A DNA stretch of 64,000 nucleotides from NCBI GenBank assembly GCA_007258455.2, contig VDFB02373365.1, positions 220,628,552 to 220,692,551 on the forward strand. Reading direction: 5' to 3'. Source of the stretch: Sequoia sempervirens (Eukaryota > Streptophyta > Pinopsida > Cupressales > Cupressaceae). This document shows positions 1 to 13,284 of this stretch, piece by piece (the first letter of the stretch is position 1; every line of letters starts with the position of its first letter). The translations under genes were made by a program, and so were the position numbers. The notes under the pieces are model-generated. The model did no database searches. It saw nothing but the letters and a program-made list of their open reading frames with translations, and had not been told where the DNA came from.

Positions 1-1019
1 TTAGTTGCAGATTGCTTGCAATTTAAAAGAATGGTTCTACCATTCAACTCCATCTTTGTGAGCCTATGCTCACAAACTTTCAACCCTGGGTGTTTGATGC
101 AGGAGCATCTAGGGGTACCCAACAATCCTACACAACCAAAAATATTTTAACATTTAATGCTTGTGTTTTGTTTTGGTTTTTGGTTGTAGGCACTATTATT
201 CTATTGCTCAACTCCTCTAGCGTAGTAAGGTTTTATGTAGGGATTGTGAAGAATAAATTAATTAATTGATTCACTTTGTAATTGTTTAATTTTTTTTTTA
301 AAGTGTTAATTTTTCAAAAAGGAAAAACTTCCATGTCCGAGCTTGTGTGGAAATTTATTGTAATATTATAACTCCATTGAGAAAATTTGAAATTGCATCT
401 TACTAGAAGACTGGAATGATGGGCATTAATGGAATAGAGAAAGTGGGAAGATTTTTTTTGAATTCCATTGAATTCTCAAGCCAAAAAGAGAAACCCCACA
501 TTCAAGAAGGAATAAAGGAGCACTATGGAATTTTGACTGTAGGGGAGAGGAAGATGGTTTGAGGTCCTACCTATGAGACCCAGTTTCAGTAAAAATGGCA
601 TAACTTTCTCATATGGTAATGAATTGAGAATTTCAAAATTATCCAAAAAGCTGAGAACAAGACGCAAAAAACCAATGTTGGCATTTTAAAAGATTCATGA
701 TAACCAAGGAGCAGTGATGGAAAAAATATGATGGGTTTCTAAAAGCTGTGTGCAAGAAAAAGAAGGAGACGGCAATATGGAGCTAAATAGAAAAGGTGCA
801 AAAAATTTGGAGAAATGAAATAAGAAGTTTTGGGGAACCGAAAGAAAGCTACAAGAAGAGCATGTGGAGTAGATTTGAAGACTTTATATTTTGATAAAAT
901 TATGTAATTTTTTTAGTTTGATTGAATGCAATCAAAATTTGAAAGTGTTTGCATTTCTTTGGGTTTTATGAGTTGTTCTTATTTTCAATAGAGACTATGT
1001 TGCATTGTGAGTTTGTGAG
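1..1019. other. AT-rich stretch, no recognisable gene
   Basis: I see only short open frames with no family resemblance. The next feature, a LINE remnant, becomes recognisable at about 1020. This stretch may be more decayed LINE sequence or unrelated DNA, and the sequence alone does not decide. Confidence 0.4.
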
Positions 1020-2560
1020 CAGCAGTTTGTGCTTGCATCAAAAATGGAACTTTTTCAATACTAAAAAAAAATCTCAAAGGGGCCAAAATATTAAGGGAAA
1101 AATATTTGGATGGGGATGTGAATAGTGCCTTTACCTCTAGGTCACTCCCAAGTGGATCAAGGATTTGGAACTTCATGTGAAATTATAGAGAATTGATATT
1201 AGATCACTTAACATGGGAAATTAAGGATGAGCGGTCAACATTATTTTGGGAAGACACTTGGGAAGGCTATCACAAACTTACTAATAGAGTTGGTTTAGAT
1301 AATGTTAAGATGATAAAAAATAGGTTTGGGGGGATAAGGTAAGAGATTATATTGTGTTCTCAATACAACATGGATGCTACAAATATCAATGGAAGAGCCT
1401 TCAAGATCTTATGCTTGACGCAAGGGTTGTGGAAGCTTATGAGGAAGTTGTGGGTTGTTGAAGTGTTTGTATTAGACAAGATCAAGATAAACTAAGATGG
1501 AACACTTTGTCAAATGGAAACTATAATGTGAAGAACATGTATAAAATATTGAATGACAATAGAGATAGAGTTTCCAGGCTACCCACGAACCTTTTTTGGA
1601 ATAAGGATTGTCTCTCAAAGGTAGGCATGTTCATTTGGGTGGTGTTTCAAGGGAGGGTTCTCATGGTAGATAAGTTTGTTAAAATGGGGTACAATGGCCC
1701 CTCTAGATGTATTTTATGCAAACAGGAAGAGGAAACTAGGGATCACCTTTTTTTAACTGTCAATTCATGCAAAGCTATTGGCATTGGTTGTTTGCAAAGT
1801 TTCAGTGGAAAACTATACTCCCAAACAATCTTCTAGATATGCTAACCTTCACAAACAAGTAATGTTTAAATGTCTCTAGATTGCAGGCCCCTCATTATTA
1901 ATTTGGGAGATTTGGAAGGAAAGAAATAGGTGCATCTTCCAAGAAAAAGCAATGACAAAGCAGTTGCCACTGAATAAGTTTGAGACAAGTTTAGTGGAAA
2001 TTATCAACTCTACAATTTGGGATTCGAATTCTAGAAAGGTTAACTTCACTAATTGGGATGCAATAATGAGGAGAAATTGGCAAGGCTGAAGATTCCTTTA
2101 TTTGAAGGGAATGACAGCTCCAAGACTCAAGAAGACAAAAAAAAAGTATGTTGGGCCCCTCCGGAAGCTAGATGGTATAAGTTCAACTTCGATGGGGCTT
2201 CCAGGGGCAATCTAGTCACCTTCGGGGTTGGATGTATCATTAGAGACTGGAATGGAAAGACCTTGGGAAAACTGGTAGAACCACTCCCTATGGGGATGAA
2301 CAATGTGGCTAAGATACAAGCTCTTATCCATTGGCTTTATCTTTTCCAAGATTTAAAGTTGAAAAATGTGTTAGTTGAAGGAGAATCCTCTTTGGTGATC
2401 AATGCGTTATGAACTAGACAAGTGACAAATTGGAAACTTGGTGCTAAATTAGAAATTGTGCTAAGATTTGTGGATACTTTTGAACTAATTATGTTGAATC
2501 AATTTCTAAGAGAAGGAAACTTAGATACAAATCCTTTCTCCAATATGGGAGTTGATCGCA
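1020..2560 (+). pseudogene. L1-type LINE pol remnant (C-terminal RT part, zinc-binding domain, RNase H)
   Basis: This is the decayed C-terminal half of a plant non-LTR (LINE) polyprotein. At about 1085-1320 the translation has LINE-like motifs such as AKILREKYLDG and LFWEDTWEG. At 1507-1836 comes the zf-RVT-type zinc-binding region: FWNKDCLSKVGMFIW, then a Cys pair in RCILCKQEEETRDHLFL. At 2150-2412 there is an RNase H-like segment with WYKFNFDGASRGN, the usual first-aspartate neighbourhood, and GVGCIIRDWNG. The pieces lie in order on one strand but are broken by frameshifts and stops (for example TGA at 2410-2412). No endonuclease domain and no YxDD core of the RT are visible, so the copy is 5'-truncated or too decayed upstream. 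It is not functional. Confidence 0.75.
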
Positions 2561-4152
2561 TAACAATAAAAGAAATCAACAATTGACTCTGCAAAGTAGA
2601 GCTAGTGGGTGGTTGGGCAAGTGACATTCCACACTAACTATTGTGGAAAGTCTGTGATAGGAATGATGTTGGTGATTGGCTATCCTTTGGCCATTAGGAT
2701 GACTTGAGGCTTCTAGGTTGTTCTGCCATTTCAAACTAGCAGTATTGTGACTTTGATGATGCTCTCTACAAATAGAGTTGTGGAGAGCTACCTTGGACAT
2801 CTATCGATGACTTGGAGGGGTTTGGATGGTGTGGCATTGTTGGCAACCACCTCAGTGTTGCTACTTCTTTGGGTGGTGAAGGTGGGTGAATGGGTAATAA
2901 TTATGCTTGGACACAAAGTAACTATGTGGCCTTGTTGAATAAATGATGGTATTGTAAGATGATATACGAAACCTACATTCAAAAGATTGGCCTGTCATTT
3001 TACATGCACATGGGGATTATGCACTGTGGTTTTCAACTATGGACTATGGTTTTCACATTGTTAATAGGATAGATTTATGTGCGGCACACACAAATATGCT
3101 TATATTAATAATAGAAAGTAATGACCTCGACATCTTGCATGATATTCAATCACATTATGAGGGCACAATAATTAATTGGTCATTGCTTATAGTTGGTAAG
3201 GGTTATTTTTGTGAGCATATGCAATTATGGTGAATGATGGTTGAACAATCAAAGTTTGTGGTGAGAATGTCTATTGAGACTCTAATAAGCATTAGAGCAG
3301 ATACTCCATTCCAATTGGATAGTTTGGTGAGGTAGATGGAGTTTCACGAGGTGGTCACTAACGAGAGGCTCAAATGAGTCCTCACCAAATTTGATCATCT
3401 CCCCTTAGTTGCGATGAAGAATAAATGCTTGGGAAGGGATTACTGGAAGACATGAATCATATAGAGTGGACACCAATATCACGTCACACTTCTTGGCAGT
3501 CTTGTTGGATATTAGAATGTCAAAAGTTGAAGTTGAAGCTCTGACAAGGAATCTCTTCAAAGCTGTTTTTCTAGTTGGATTAGACAAAATTCTCTTTGCT
3601 ACTTCTCTACGGCTTGGTGTTCCTCGGCCGTGTGATATGGCCTTGCTTCATGTACTAGAGAAAGTGGTTAAATATTACCCCTTTATGCTCGACCTTAAGG
3701 GTTTGGCTCTTGTGGAGCACAAACAGTTGGTTGTGGTTGGGGTTGGTTATTTGGAGAAGGTGTTTAAGCTTACTCCTACTCATGGCGGCAACTGGGTTCC
3801 AGATTTTAGGTCATTCGGTCAAGCGCATGGGTTCCTTGGCTCTGGTTGGTATGGCTAGGTTTGCTATTATGCTTTCTATTAAATGGTTCATGCCATGTTT
3901 TTGTATAGCTAGATGATGGGTTATCTTTTTTGGCTATAGTTCTCATATGTGTTAAGGTTCAATTTGATTTGTAGTGGTTCTCATATTGTTTAGTTTGCTA
4001 TGATGCATATTTTGGTGTATATGTAAGGTTTGGGGGTTGATTTGTAAGTGAACTAGGGCAAAGAGTCTCTGCATTTTGATCTCCTACATGGCAGATACTA
4101 CTATATCTTTTTGTTATATCAATATAATCCTTTTCTTATGTATAAAAAAAAA
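2561..4152 (+). other. Probable LINE 3' region ending in an A-run
   Basis: No coding region could be identified. Frames at 2747-2938 and 3466-3858 stay open but match nothing I recognise. The stretch ends with an A-run at about 4144-4152, directly before AT-rich DNA of different character. That fits the poly(A) end of the LINE upstream, although the stretch is long for a 3' UTR and may contain another insertion. Confidence 0.4.
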
Positions 4153-4159
4153 ATTAATT

Positions 4160-4925
4160 AGATTCATAATTAGATAGAAGATTTGTGGTAAACCTTCTAA
4201 AATATTTACTCTTTAAACTTTAACGACAAAATTACTATTTAAAAATCTTTATATGATTTTCTAAGATTCTTTAATTAATATTTATCTTTTAAAGAAAATA
4301 ATAATAATAATTTCATTTTAATTTCAATATAATGTATCTATACATCTCCAGTATAAATGAACTTCAAATTTCTCTAAAATATAAAAAAATAATGCACTTA
4401 TGAAATAAGCTTTGTATGGTATAAAATAATTTTGTACATCACCATCACATGCAACATCAAGAGTGACAAGTCTTTAGGTGATAGAAAAGTGATACCTAAT
4501 TAAGCATCCTTGTCTTTGGCACGATCTTCATAATTTCTTCAGCTCATTAAGAATGATTTGGTTTGATTTGTTTGTTTCTTTTTTTCTTAATATATTATGT
4601 TTTATTGAATTCATGATTAGATGGAAAGTTTGTGATAAACCTCTTCAAAATTTTATTCTGTGAACTTTTACAATAAATATTACTATTTGAAGATCTTTAT
4701 ATAATTTTCTAAAATTCTTTAATTAATATATATTTTTTAAAATATTCAAAAATAATAATTTTCAATTTCAATTTTATAAATGAACTTCAAATTTCTCTTT
4801 AAAAAAAATAGAAAAAATACAACACCTATGGGATGAATCCTTACGATCTAAAATATTTTTTTACACCACCGTCAGATGCAGCATCAAGACTGACGGGTCT
4901 CTAAATGATAGAGAAGCAATACCTG
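4160..4925. repeat. Two diverged tandem copies of an AT-rich block upstream of the P450
   Basis: Copy 1 (about 4160-4500) and copy 2 (about 4609-4925) follow the same order of landmarks. These are an ATTAGAT(A/G)GAA start, TTACTATTT(A/G)A(A/G)ATCTTTATAT, TTCTTTAATTAATAT, ATGAACTTCAAATTTCTCT, CAACATCAAGA or CAGCATCAAGA, and a GATAGA(A/G)AAGTGATACCT-like end. The copies differ by many substitutions and small indels, so the duplication is old. Copy 2 ends about 360 bases before the P450 start codon. Confidence 0.75.
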
Positions 4926-5137
4926 AAACAAAATAACAAGTGTCTCATGATTGTAACCCTGGTTGAGTATTCGTTTGGTAATAACATCACAAAGGACTGT
5001 TAATTCACGTGGTCTATCGACTTCATTGCAAATAGTGCAGAAGAAAAAGATTAAATAATTCGTTCGGGTGCCAGGCACTTTCTCATGAATCACATGAATA
5101 TATATTTAATCTGACTCGAATCTATAACCGATTATGA

Positions 5138-5629
<492 letters not shown>

Positions 5630-6284
5630 TAGGACAAGCTGGTGACGATTTCATGGCCCAAGTCTTTCACGAAACTCATGGGGCAGGAATCCATTTTGAA
5701 TCAAAGTGGGGAGAAGCATCTCATCTTCCGTGCTGCACTAGCCCGATTTCTGGGCCCTCGAGCATTGCAAAGATATATGTCTAAAATGAGTTCCGAAATC
5801 CAACGTCATATCACGGAAAAATGGAAGAGCAAATCCCAAGTAAAGATGGTTCCTTTGGCGAGGGAGCTTATCTTTTCAATAGCAAGCAGTTTGTTTTTTG
5901 ATAAGAACGATGATTCCGAAAGAATGCGACTGTATCCACTTATGGAAGCTACAATTGCTGGATCTTTGTCTCGTCCGTTCGATTTTCCAGGAACTCGTTT
6001 TCGCAAAGCGCTTGAGGCACACTCCATCCTCGATCAAATTCTCTCTTCTTTAATAGAAAAGAGAAGAACCGAATTAAGGTCAGGCAAAGCGTCTAGCACT
6101 CAAGATTTACTCTCTGTGTTGATAACCTTCAAAGATGAAAGAGGGAACCCACTCACGGACAAGGAGATCCTCGACAATTTTACTGCTTTGCTTCATGCAT
6201 CGTTCGAGAGCACTGTTTCAGCACTTACCTTGCTATTTAAACTCCTGTCTTCCAATCCTGATTGCTATGAAGAAGTGGTTCAAG

Positions 6285-6339
6285 GTATGCGAAGCACCTG
6301 CTCTTTTGTTTGTTTTGTTTTTAGTTACTCAGTTCCCAG
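6285..6339 (+). other. Intron 1 of the P450 pseudogene
   Basis: GTATGC follows the codons for Val-Val-Gln, and the intron ends in a pyrimidine-rich tract plus TTCCCAG. Splicing here gives an ERLSLMPNK segment that fits the region after the I-helix in CYP725A enzymes. At 55 bases it is shorter than most plant introns, which hints at an internal deletion. Confidence 0.65.
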
Positions 6340-6538
6340 AGCGTTTGTCGTTAATGCCCAACAAGTGTCGAATATAAAAGATGGAGAAGAAATCAGTTGG
6401 AACGATGTCAAAGATATGAAATACACATGGCAAGCTGTTCAGGAAACATTACGCATAAGTCCTCCAGTTGTTGGAACATTTCGTAGGGCCATCATTGATA
6501 TTCATTACAAGGGTTACACAATCCCAAAAAGATGGAAA

Positions 6539-6980
<442 letters not shown>

Positions 6981-6983
6981 TAA

Positions 6984-8563
6984 GCTAGTTGGAGGCAAAC
7001 ATAATGCATTAGCAAGTAGTTGAAGGTCTACCTGAAAATTATGAAAATAGACGTGGTAATAGAATAATAGAAATAGTTTATATTATTTAAATGTTAAATA
7101 TTAGATTCTCATGGCCTTGAGCAGTTATAGTATTTAGTTGTCAAAACGTTTCCTGTGCGAGACAATGAAATTAAAGATAATAAGTCAGATTTTGTTTCTT
7201 GCTTACCATAAAAAGACATCCATATTAATAATCATATGGAATCACTATTATTGCTTTAAACTTTTGTAACTCTCTATTGTTGTATTATGGAATCATTATT
7301 ATTGATTTTTAACTTTGTAAATTTCTATTGTAGTATTTTATTTTCTTAAACAAAATTATAAGTTTAAGTTATAATGATGAATTCAGTATTTTTATGTTAT
7401 TTTTATTTAGTTTTGTATTTATTTTGAAGAAACATCTTAATATATGTATATGATAACAAATAATGTAGTTTTGTGTAAAGTCAAGTTCTTTTGGTCTGTT
7501 TTATTTGAACATGTTATTATACTTATTATCTTATCATAATTGTATATTTACATGTCTCTATAGATTCAACTGTATGTATGAATTTCATCTCTATTTGTAC
7601 ATTGATTTCTAGATAGCCATAGTCTATCATGATCATGCCTATTTTCTAATCCTAGGTCAAATCTATGGTTATGAGGCCATCCATGTGAGCATAAACTTTA
7701 CTTGCCTAGAAACAAATTCAAAACTACAATTTTTCTAACTAATCCATTTTTTCATTCCCACACAAAAATTGACTTAGCACATATTTGCATGATTTGATGT
7801 CATATGTTAAAATAAAAAGACATTCATTCACAATTATCCTAACCATTGATCATTTAATATCTCTCATCTCTCATCCAAGCAGCCATTCTAGAAGAGTAAC
7901 AAATAAAAATACATCTAGATTTGGTACTTTTAAAGGAAGTAATGAATATTTATCTTAGGTCATGTTTATTGTATTTGATTATGTTTTATATTGAGGGGTT
8001 TATTGAGGTGAAGTGCACTCATCAATTTAGATGCACAACAGGCTATTAAGGGTATTATTCCATATCACTAGTCCATAGATTCTAGGGAGAGATTAGGTAC
8101 TTATCTACTAGATTGAACATAGGGTGAATATAGGATAAAGATCGCCAAGCATCAAAGGTCATGTTTGCTAGCATGAGTCTAATTTGTAGTATAATTTTCT
8201 TCCTAATTGGTGAAGTCAACTCAAAGTAAAGAAAAATGGAATATTATAATTTTGATTTCTACATTTGATTACAATAATCATTTTTTGTCTCAAGGTACAC
8301 TAGTTTTAGAGTCTTATCCATTTGACATTTACTCTTCTATCATAGAGCTAAGCCTTCTATCCTCCATTTTTATTTTCATTTTTATTAATTGTTCAATTAC
8401 TAATAATTACAATCCATCTATAATTACTCTACACTAATTGTGCTAATATGTATACATTTCATTAGATTAGCATAAACTAACCCTAAGGAATTATTTATTT
8501 ATTTTTGTTGAACTCGATAGAAATTAGACAACGTAAGATATATTATCCACATTAGGGCTTTTG
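6984..8563. other. AT-rich intergenic DNA
   Basis: This contains the P450 3' flank and no recognisable gene. An open frame at 8207-8437 is low-complexity (Ile, Phe and Ser rich) and matches nothing I know. The stretch ends at the TTTTG flanking copia element B. Confidence 0.5.
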
Positions 8564-8780
8564 TGATAGTATTTTAGCAGAGGCAGAATGTTCTTAAAAT
8601 AGATTGCATTACGTCTGAAACAGATCTAGAGAAAATACAGAGCAAAAAAGATGGAGCGTTCAAGCTCATTAATGTTGTTATTAAATGCTAGAACTAACTC
8701 CCTAACTACATATGCATGAACTTAACAAAAACTAAAACATGAGTGACATTTATAGGTGGAGTCAATAATTACATCTAACA
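8564..8780 (-). repeat. Element B 3' LTR
   Basis: This 217-base terminal repeat is bounded by TG...CA. It pairs with 13056-13284 and lacks a short A-rich stretch present in the other copy. Confidence 0.93.
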
Positions 8781-8790
8781 CTCCCCCTTA
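8781..8790 (-). other. Element B polypurine tract
   Basis: On the minus strand TAAGGGGGAG abuts the 3' LTR, the expected plus-strand primer position. Confidence 0.85.
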
Positions 8791-8798
8791 ATTTTGAC

Positions 8799-9485
8799 TC
8801 AATCTTTAGAGTTGCAAAACTGCAGACTAACTTCTCCATTGTTGACCAACTCTCTAATGAAGTGGTAATGGGTGTCGATGTGCTTTCTCTTCCTATGGAA
8901 AACATGATTTCTGGAAAGTGCTATCATTGAGTTATCATCACAAAAGATAGTAATTGGCTCCTTTGTTTTTGGTTCAATATCACTTATTAACCTCTTCATC
9001 CATACAACTTGAAAAGTTGTTGATGTAGTTGCTACATACTCTACCTCTGTAGATGAAATGATGACTATGGGCTACTTCTTGGACGCCCATGAAATTATAC
9101 CTGTGCCCAAACAAAATGCATAATCTGAGGTGCTCTTTTTGTTGCCAACACTTCCTGCAAAGTCACTATCTGTAAATCCAATGAGCTGGTTGTCTTCAAA
9201 ACCTGTATACAAAATACCATGCTATGTTGTTCCTACAATATATCTTAATATTCTCTTGCCAGCCTTCCAATGGGATTCCTTCGGTGAATCCATGAACCTG
9301 GAAAGAAAGTTGACTACAAACATAATGTTTGGCCTTGTTGTTGTCAAATACATTAGGCTCCCTACTAATTGCTTGTATGATGTAGAGTTTATTGCTACAC
9401 TTTCATCATTTTTCCTCAATTTGGTACCTGGAACAATAGGAGTACTAGCTATCTTGCAGTTATTCATTCTGAATTTGGTCAACAC
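8799..9485 (-). pseudogene. Element B RT connection and RNase H
   Basis: This is the C-terminal pol part of a copia element, which degrades RNA in RNA-DNA hybrids during reverse transcription. Translation shows the conserved connection motif LVGSLMYLTTTRPNIMFVVN. Next comes the RNase H segment with FTDSDFAGSVGNKKSTS (first Asp), a STEVEYVAT motif and HIDTHYHFIRE near the end. The frame is broken around 9220 and by a TAG at about 9069 after ISWASKK. The order and spacing are normal for copia, so loss of function comes from the breaks. Confidence 0.88.
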
Positions 9486-9521
9486 ATCTTGTGCATACTT
9501 CTTTTGGCTGATGAAAATACC

Positions 9522-10262
9522 CTACTCAGATTGCTCAATTTCGAGGCCTAGAAAATACTTCATGTGACCGAGATTGGTCATTTCAAATTCTCTCTCCATA
9601 GCAAGCCTAAATTCCTCAAGATGCAAATTACCAGTGTATAGCAAGTCATCAACATAGATACATACAATTAAAATTTTACCTTGCAAGTATGTCTTTGTGT
9701 ACAATGTAGGTTCATTGTTGTTGTGCTTGAACCCTTTGTTAAGTAGATAAGAATCTATTCTTCTATACCATGCCCTTGGTGCCTGTTTCAATCCATATAG
9801 GGCCTTTTTCAGTTTATAGACCTTATGTTCTTGTCCTTCAATCTCAAATCTAGGTGGTTGTTCAACATATACCTCTTCATTCAAAATTCCATTTAGAAAT
9901 GCAGACTTGACATCTAGCTGGTAAACTGACCAATGATGTTTTGCTGCTACTGCTAACACTATTATAACTGTGTCCAATCTTGCCACTGGTGCAAATGTCT
10001 CTTCGTAGTCTATGCCAGGTTGTTGAGAAAAACATTTGGCTACTAGTCTTGCCTTATGCTTCTCAACTTGGCCTTTCTCATTAAGTTTTGTTTTGTAGAC
10101 CCACTTAACTCCTATTCTTGTTTTCTCTTGTAGCAAGTCTACTAAGTCCCATGTGTCATTTTTCTCTATGGCTGCTATTTCATTGTTCATGGCTTCTACC
10201 CACTCTTTCTTTTTAACTGCTTCTTTAAAAAATATAGGCTGACTAGACATCAAGGCAAACAT
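9522..10262 (-). pseudogene. Element B reverse transcriptase (RVT_2)
   Basis: This copia-type reverse transcriptase is 246 residues long in one open frame. It contains the family landmarks WEAMNNEIAAIEKNDTW-like start, GVKWVYKTKLNEKG, KARLVAK, GIDYEETFAPVARL, QLDVKSAFLNG, LYGLKQAPRAWY and the catalytic CIYVDDLLYTG. Palm and fingers are thus intact here. The frame is separated from integrase upstream by stops and from the connection domain downstream by a frameshift near 9522. Alone it could not make a functional polyprotein. Confidence 0.93.
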
Positions 10263-10520
10263 TACCTATTCATTATTGTCCTATTGTTCATATATCTCTT
10301 TGATAGTCCTAGTCTTCTGGTTCCTCGATTTTGCTATTGTAGGGTCTAAATCACTGCTGGAAGAAGGATTGTGCACTTGTCATCCTTGATTTTCTTCTGC
10401 TATTATTGGAACCTACAATCTGGGTAGACTCTATCTTGGCTGCTCAATATCTGCTATACTTGCTGGTGTAAATGTGTGTGGAGCAATCTGACTGACAACT
10501 GTTCCACCATCTTGTTCATG

Positions 10521-11590
10521 TCATGCCTTATCTTCAAGAATCTTCACATCTCTAGACACTATTGTCTTCTTGGTAATTGGATTATATAGCTTGTAGGCTT
10601 TTGACATATCGCTATAACCTACAAGTATACACTTCTCACTTCTATCATCCAATTTTCTCCTTAACTCCTCAGGCACATGAGCATAAGCTACACTTCCAAA
10701 AATTCTTAAGTTTGTTACATCTAGTTTCACTCCACTCTAGGCTTCTACAGGTGTCTTGTCCTTTACACTTTTTGTAGGTGATCAATTCAGGATGTACATT
10801 GAACATGCAAGTTCCTCTGCCCAATAATCATTTGATAGGCTTTTAGCTTTTAACACACTCATTTCCATTTTCATTATTGTTTGATTCTTCCTCTCTGCCA
10901 CTCCATTTTGTTGAGGAGTGTACCTAGTGGTGAATTGTCTTTGAATGCCCTGTTCACTACAATATGTTGCAAAAGATTTGGAGTCATATTCACCTCCTCC
11001 ATCAGACCTTAAAACTTTAATCGATCTACCACTTTGTTTCTCTGCCATTTCTTTAAACTGTTTGAATCTGTCAAAGGTGTATGATTTGTTCTTAATGAAG
11101 TACACCCAGGTCATCCTACTGTAATCATCAATAAAGGTTAAAAAATAATAACTCCCTCCTATAGACTCTATTTGCATGGGACCACAGAGATCAGTATGCA
11201 CTAGTTCTAGTAGATCTCTGGCTCTATAGGTTGTTGCATTTGGAAAGGCACTCCTTTGATGTTTGGATATTATGCAGTTTTCACAAGGATTATGGTAGAC
11301 ATCAATTTTTGGTAAACCTAGGACCATTGACTTTTTTTGCAACTGATCTAGACTGCTAAAGGATAAGTGGCCATATTGAGGTGCCATAACCAAGTTTCAT
11401 CAGAATTGGTAACATAATGAGCATAAGATATGGACCATTTAACACTTCTTAGGTTTAGGGGATACAATTTATTTCTAGTCATTTGGACTCTTGCTATGAC
11501 CATTTCACTTGGGGGTTTATCTAAGATAGTACATGTGGAACCTTTAAATTTAACTTCAAACCCATTCTCACTCATTTGGCCTACACTCAA
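10521..11590 (-). pseudogene. Element B pre-integrase and integrase
   Basis: The integrase region of the copia polyprotein would insert the cDNA into the genome. The pre-integrase zinc region contains WHLNMA and HLSFSSLDQLQ and then CENCIISKHQR. The catalytic core shows all three acidic positions: HTDLCGPM, LRSDGGGEY and NGVAERKNQTI. The C-terminal part lies at 10521-10730 (NLRIFGSVAYAHVP). Two breaks (about 11350-11390 and 10730-10780) divide it into three frames. Catalytic residues are still present, so decay is recent or mild here. Confidence 0.92.
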
Positions 11591-11608
11591 CAGATTGTGC
11601 TTTAGGTT

Positions 11609-11993
11609 CTAAACATAATAGACATTATGGATATCCCTCTTTTCATTATGTTTGTTTACTACTATAATAGTACCTCTTCCTAGAGCATGTACCAAATGGT
11701 CATCTCCTAATTTGATCTTGGACCTGATTGTATCGTCAAAACTAGTGAAAACATTTTTATTACCTATCATGTGATTGTTGCAGGCACTATCCAATAGCCA
11801 CGTGTCTTCATTGCTATTGTCTTTTGTTGTTGAGCATGATAGAAACATTGATGTGGTTCCTTCTTCAATGTTGGACACATAAGCTCTGCCCATGTTCTGA
11901 TCTACTTGCTTCTTTCTGCACTCACTCTCATAGTGTCCATATCGTTTACAGTAATAGCATTGTATATTTGACTTATCAGCTCTACCTCTTCCT
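11609..11993 (-). pseudogene. Element B gag zinc knuckle and aspartic protease
   Basis: Translation on the minus strand runs from a zinc knuckle, CYYCKRYGHYESEC (CX2CX4HX4C; 11935-11976 approx.), straight into the protease domain. The protease motif is WLLDSACNNHM, where most copia elements have D-S-G. The flap and C-terminal parts continue to about 11609. The Gly to Ala change at the catalytic triad may be decay or a lineage variant. The gag part upstream is in another frame, so a frameshift lies near 12000. Confidence 0.85.
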
Positions 11994-12800
11994 CTGTTAC
12001 TCTTGCCTCTTCCTCTTTGGTTTTGAGGCTATGACAAAGGCTACTCCATCTGATTCTCAACACTGTCTCTGTTATCAAACTGGGAAGAGATTTGACCTCT
12101 TCTTCCTCTGCCTCTACCACTTCTACCTCTTTCTTTGTTGATTGTGGCTTGTGTTTGTAGGGAAGTTTCCAAAGATTCATTTTTATTCTGCATTCTGGAC
12201 TCATGGTTCAACATTGAACGAGTCAACTCTTCTATGGAGTACTGAGAAAGATCCTTACATTCTTTGATTGTAGTCACCAACATATCATATGAGTGTGGAA
12301 GATTTTTGAGAATCTTCTCCAAAACTTTTATGTCTGTGATGTCTTCACCATAGGCTCTTAGTTGATTTACTAAATCCATGGCTTGAGACATGAACCGATC
12401 TATAGTTTTTGTGTCTTTCATTTGCAAAGTTTCAAACTTTTTCCTCAATATCTACAACTTAGCATTTTTAACTTTATCAATTCCTTGATATACAGTTGCA
12501 AGTATCTCCCAAGCTTGATGTGCACTGGTTGTTGCTGTTATTTTGGGAAAGATGGAGTCCTCAACTCCATTTTCTAGATTCCATAGGGCTCTAGAATCTT
12601 TCCTTTTGTTCTCTGCATTCGTATTCCTCTATGCATTGGTCATTGCAGCAAGGTCATTTGCATTGGGTTCTTCATATTTGGTGACTATGGCCTCCCAACA
12701 TTCTAAGTTTTTCAGGTAACTTTTCATTTTGATGGCCCACATGGCATAATTTGTCATTTAATATTGATCCTTGTGTGCTAGGGTTACTAGTGGATGCCAT
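11994..12800 (-). pseudogene. Element B gag (UBN2 type)
   Basis: This is the copia capsid-like gag. I choose the ATG at 12798-12800 because it gives a short Ser/Thr-rich start followed by NYAMWAIKMKSYL, typical of this family. A TAG follows after DLAAMTNA. The later part, 12041-12448, contains VLEKILKNLPHSYDMLVTTI and an Arg/Gly-rich tail before the zinc knuckle. It forms the particle in which reverse transcription takes place. At least one stop and one frameshift break it. Confidence 0.85.
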
Positions 12801-13043
12801 GACTATTCCAATCTATTCGTCCTTTTCTTGAGCTAATTAACAAGATCTCGTTTCAAAAGTGTAGAGATGCGTGATTACCTTAGCCCACTCTTCTGCTAAA
12901 GAAAACCTGCATGAGCTGGCATGTTTTCACTATGGTGGGTTTTGTCTCTGCAGAGGTCGAACTTGACTGGTTCACCTCAACACTCGACTGTGTTGCAAGT
13001 TGCACATCTTGAACAGATTCTCTGCCTGGGAACACAACCGTGA

Positions 13044-13055
13044 GCTCTGATACCA
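13044..13055 (-). other. Element B primer binding site
   Basis: On the minus strand TGGTATCAGAGC directly follows the 5' LTR. It is complementary to the 3' end of initiator tRNA-Met, as usual for copia elements. Confidence 0.93.
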
Positions 13056-13284
13056 TGACAGTATTTTAGCAAAGGCAAAATGTTCTCAAAATAGATTGCA
13101 TTACGCCTGAAACAGATCTAGAAAAAATACAGAGTAAAAACAAAGCAAAAAAGATGGAGTGTTCAAGCTCATTAATGTTCTTCTTAAATGCTAGAACTAA
13201 CCCCCTAACTACATATGTGTGAACTTAACAAAAAACTATAATATGAGTGACGTTTATAGGTGGAGTCAATAATTACATCTAACA
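13056..13284 (-). repeat. Element B 5' LTR
   Basis: This 229-base terminal repeat pairs with 8564-8780. It is bounded by TG...CA and flanked on the internal side by the tRNA-Met primer site. Confidence 0.93.

Larger units (their letters stand above)
8564..13284 (-). mobile_element. Element B: Ty1/copia LTR retrotransposon with decayed pol
   Basis: This is a complete but decayed 4.7-kb copia element read on the minus strand. The order is 5' LTR (13056-13284), primer site (13044-13055), gag, protease, integrase, RT, RNase H, polypurine tract and 3' LTR (8564-8780), the standard copia order. The LTRs begin and end TG...CA. The flanks TTTTG (8559-8563) and TTTTA (13285-13289) look like a slightly decayed 5-base target duplication. 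By eye the two LTRs differ at about one position in 15-20 plus one short indel. Several frameshifts and stops make it unable to produce its own proteins. Confidence 0.93.

Noticed and set aside
9130..9567. 145-codon forward open frame
   Set aside because: It runs antisense to the clear copia RT/RNase H of element B and is a shadow frame.
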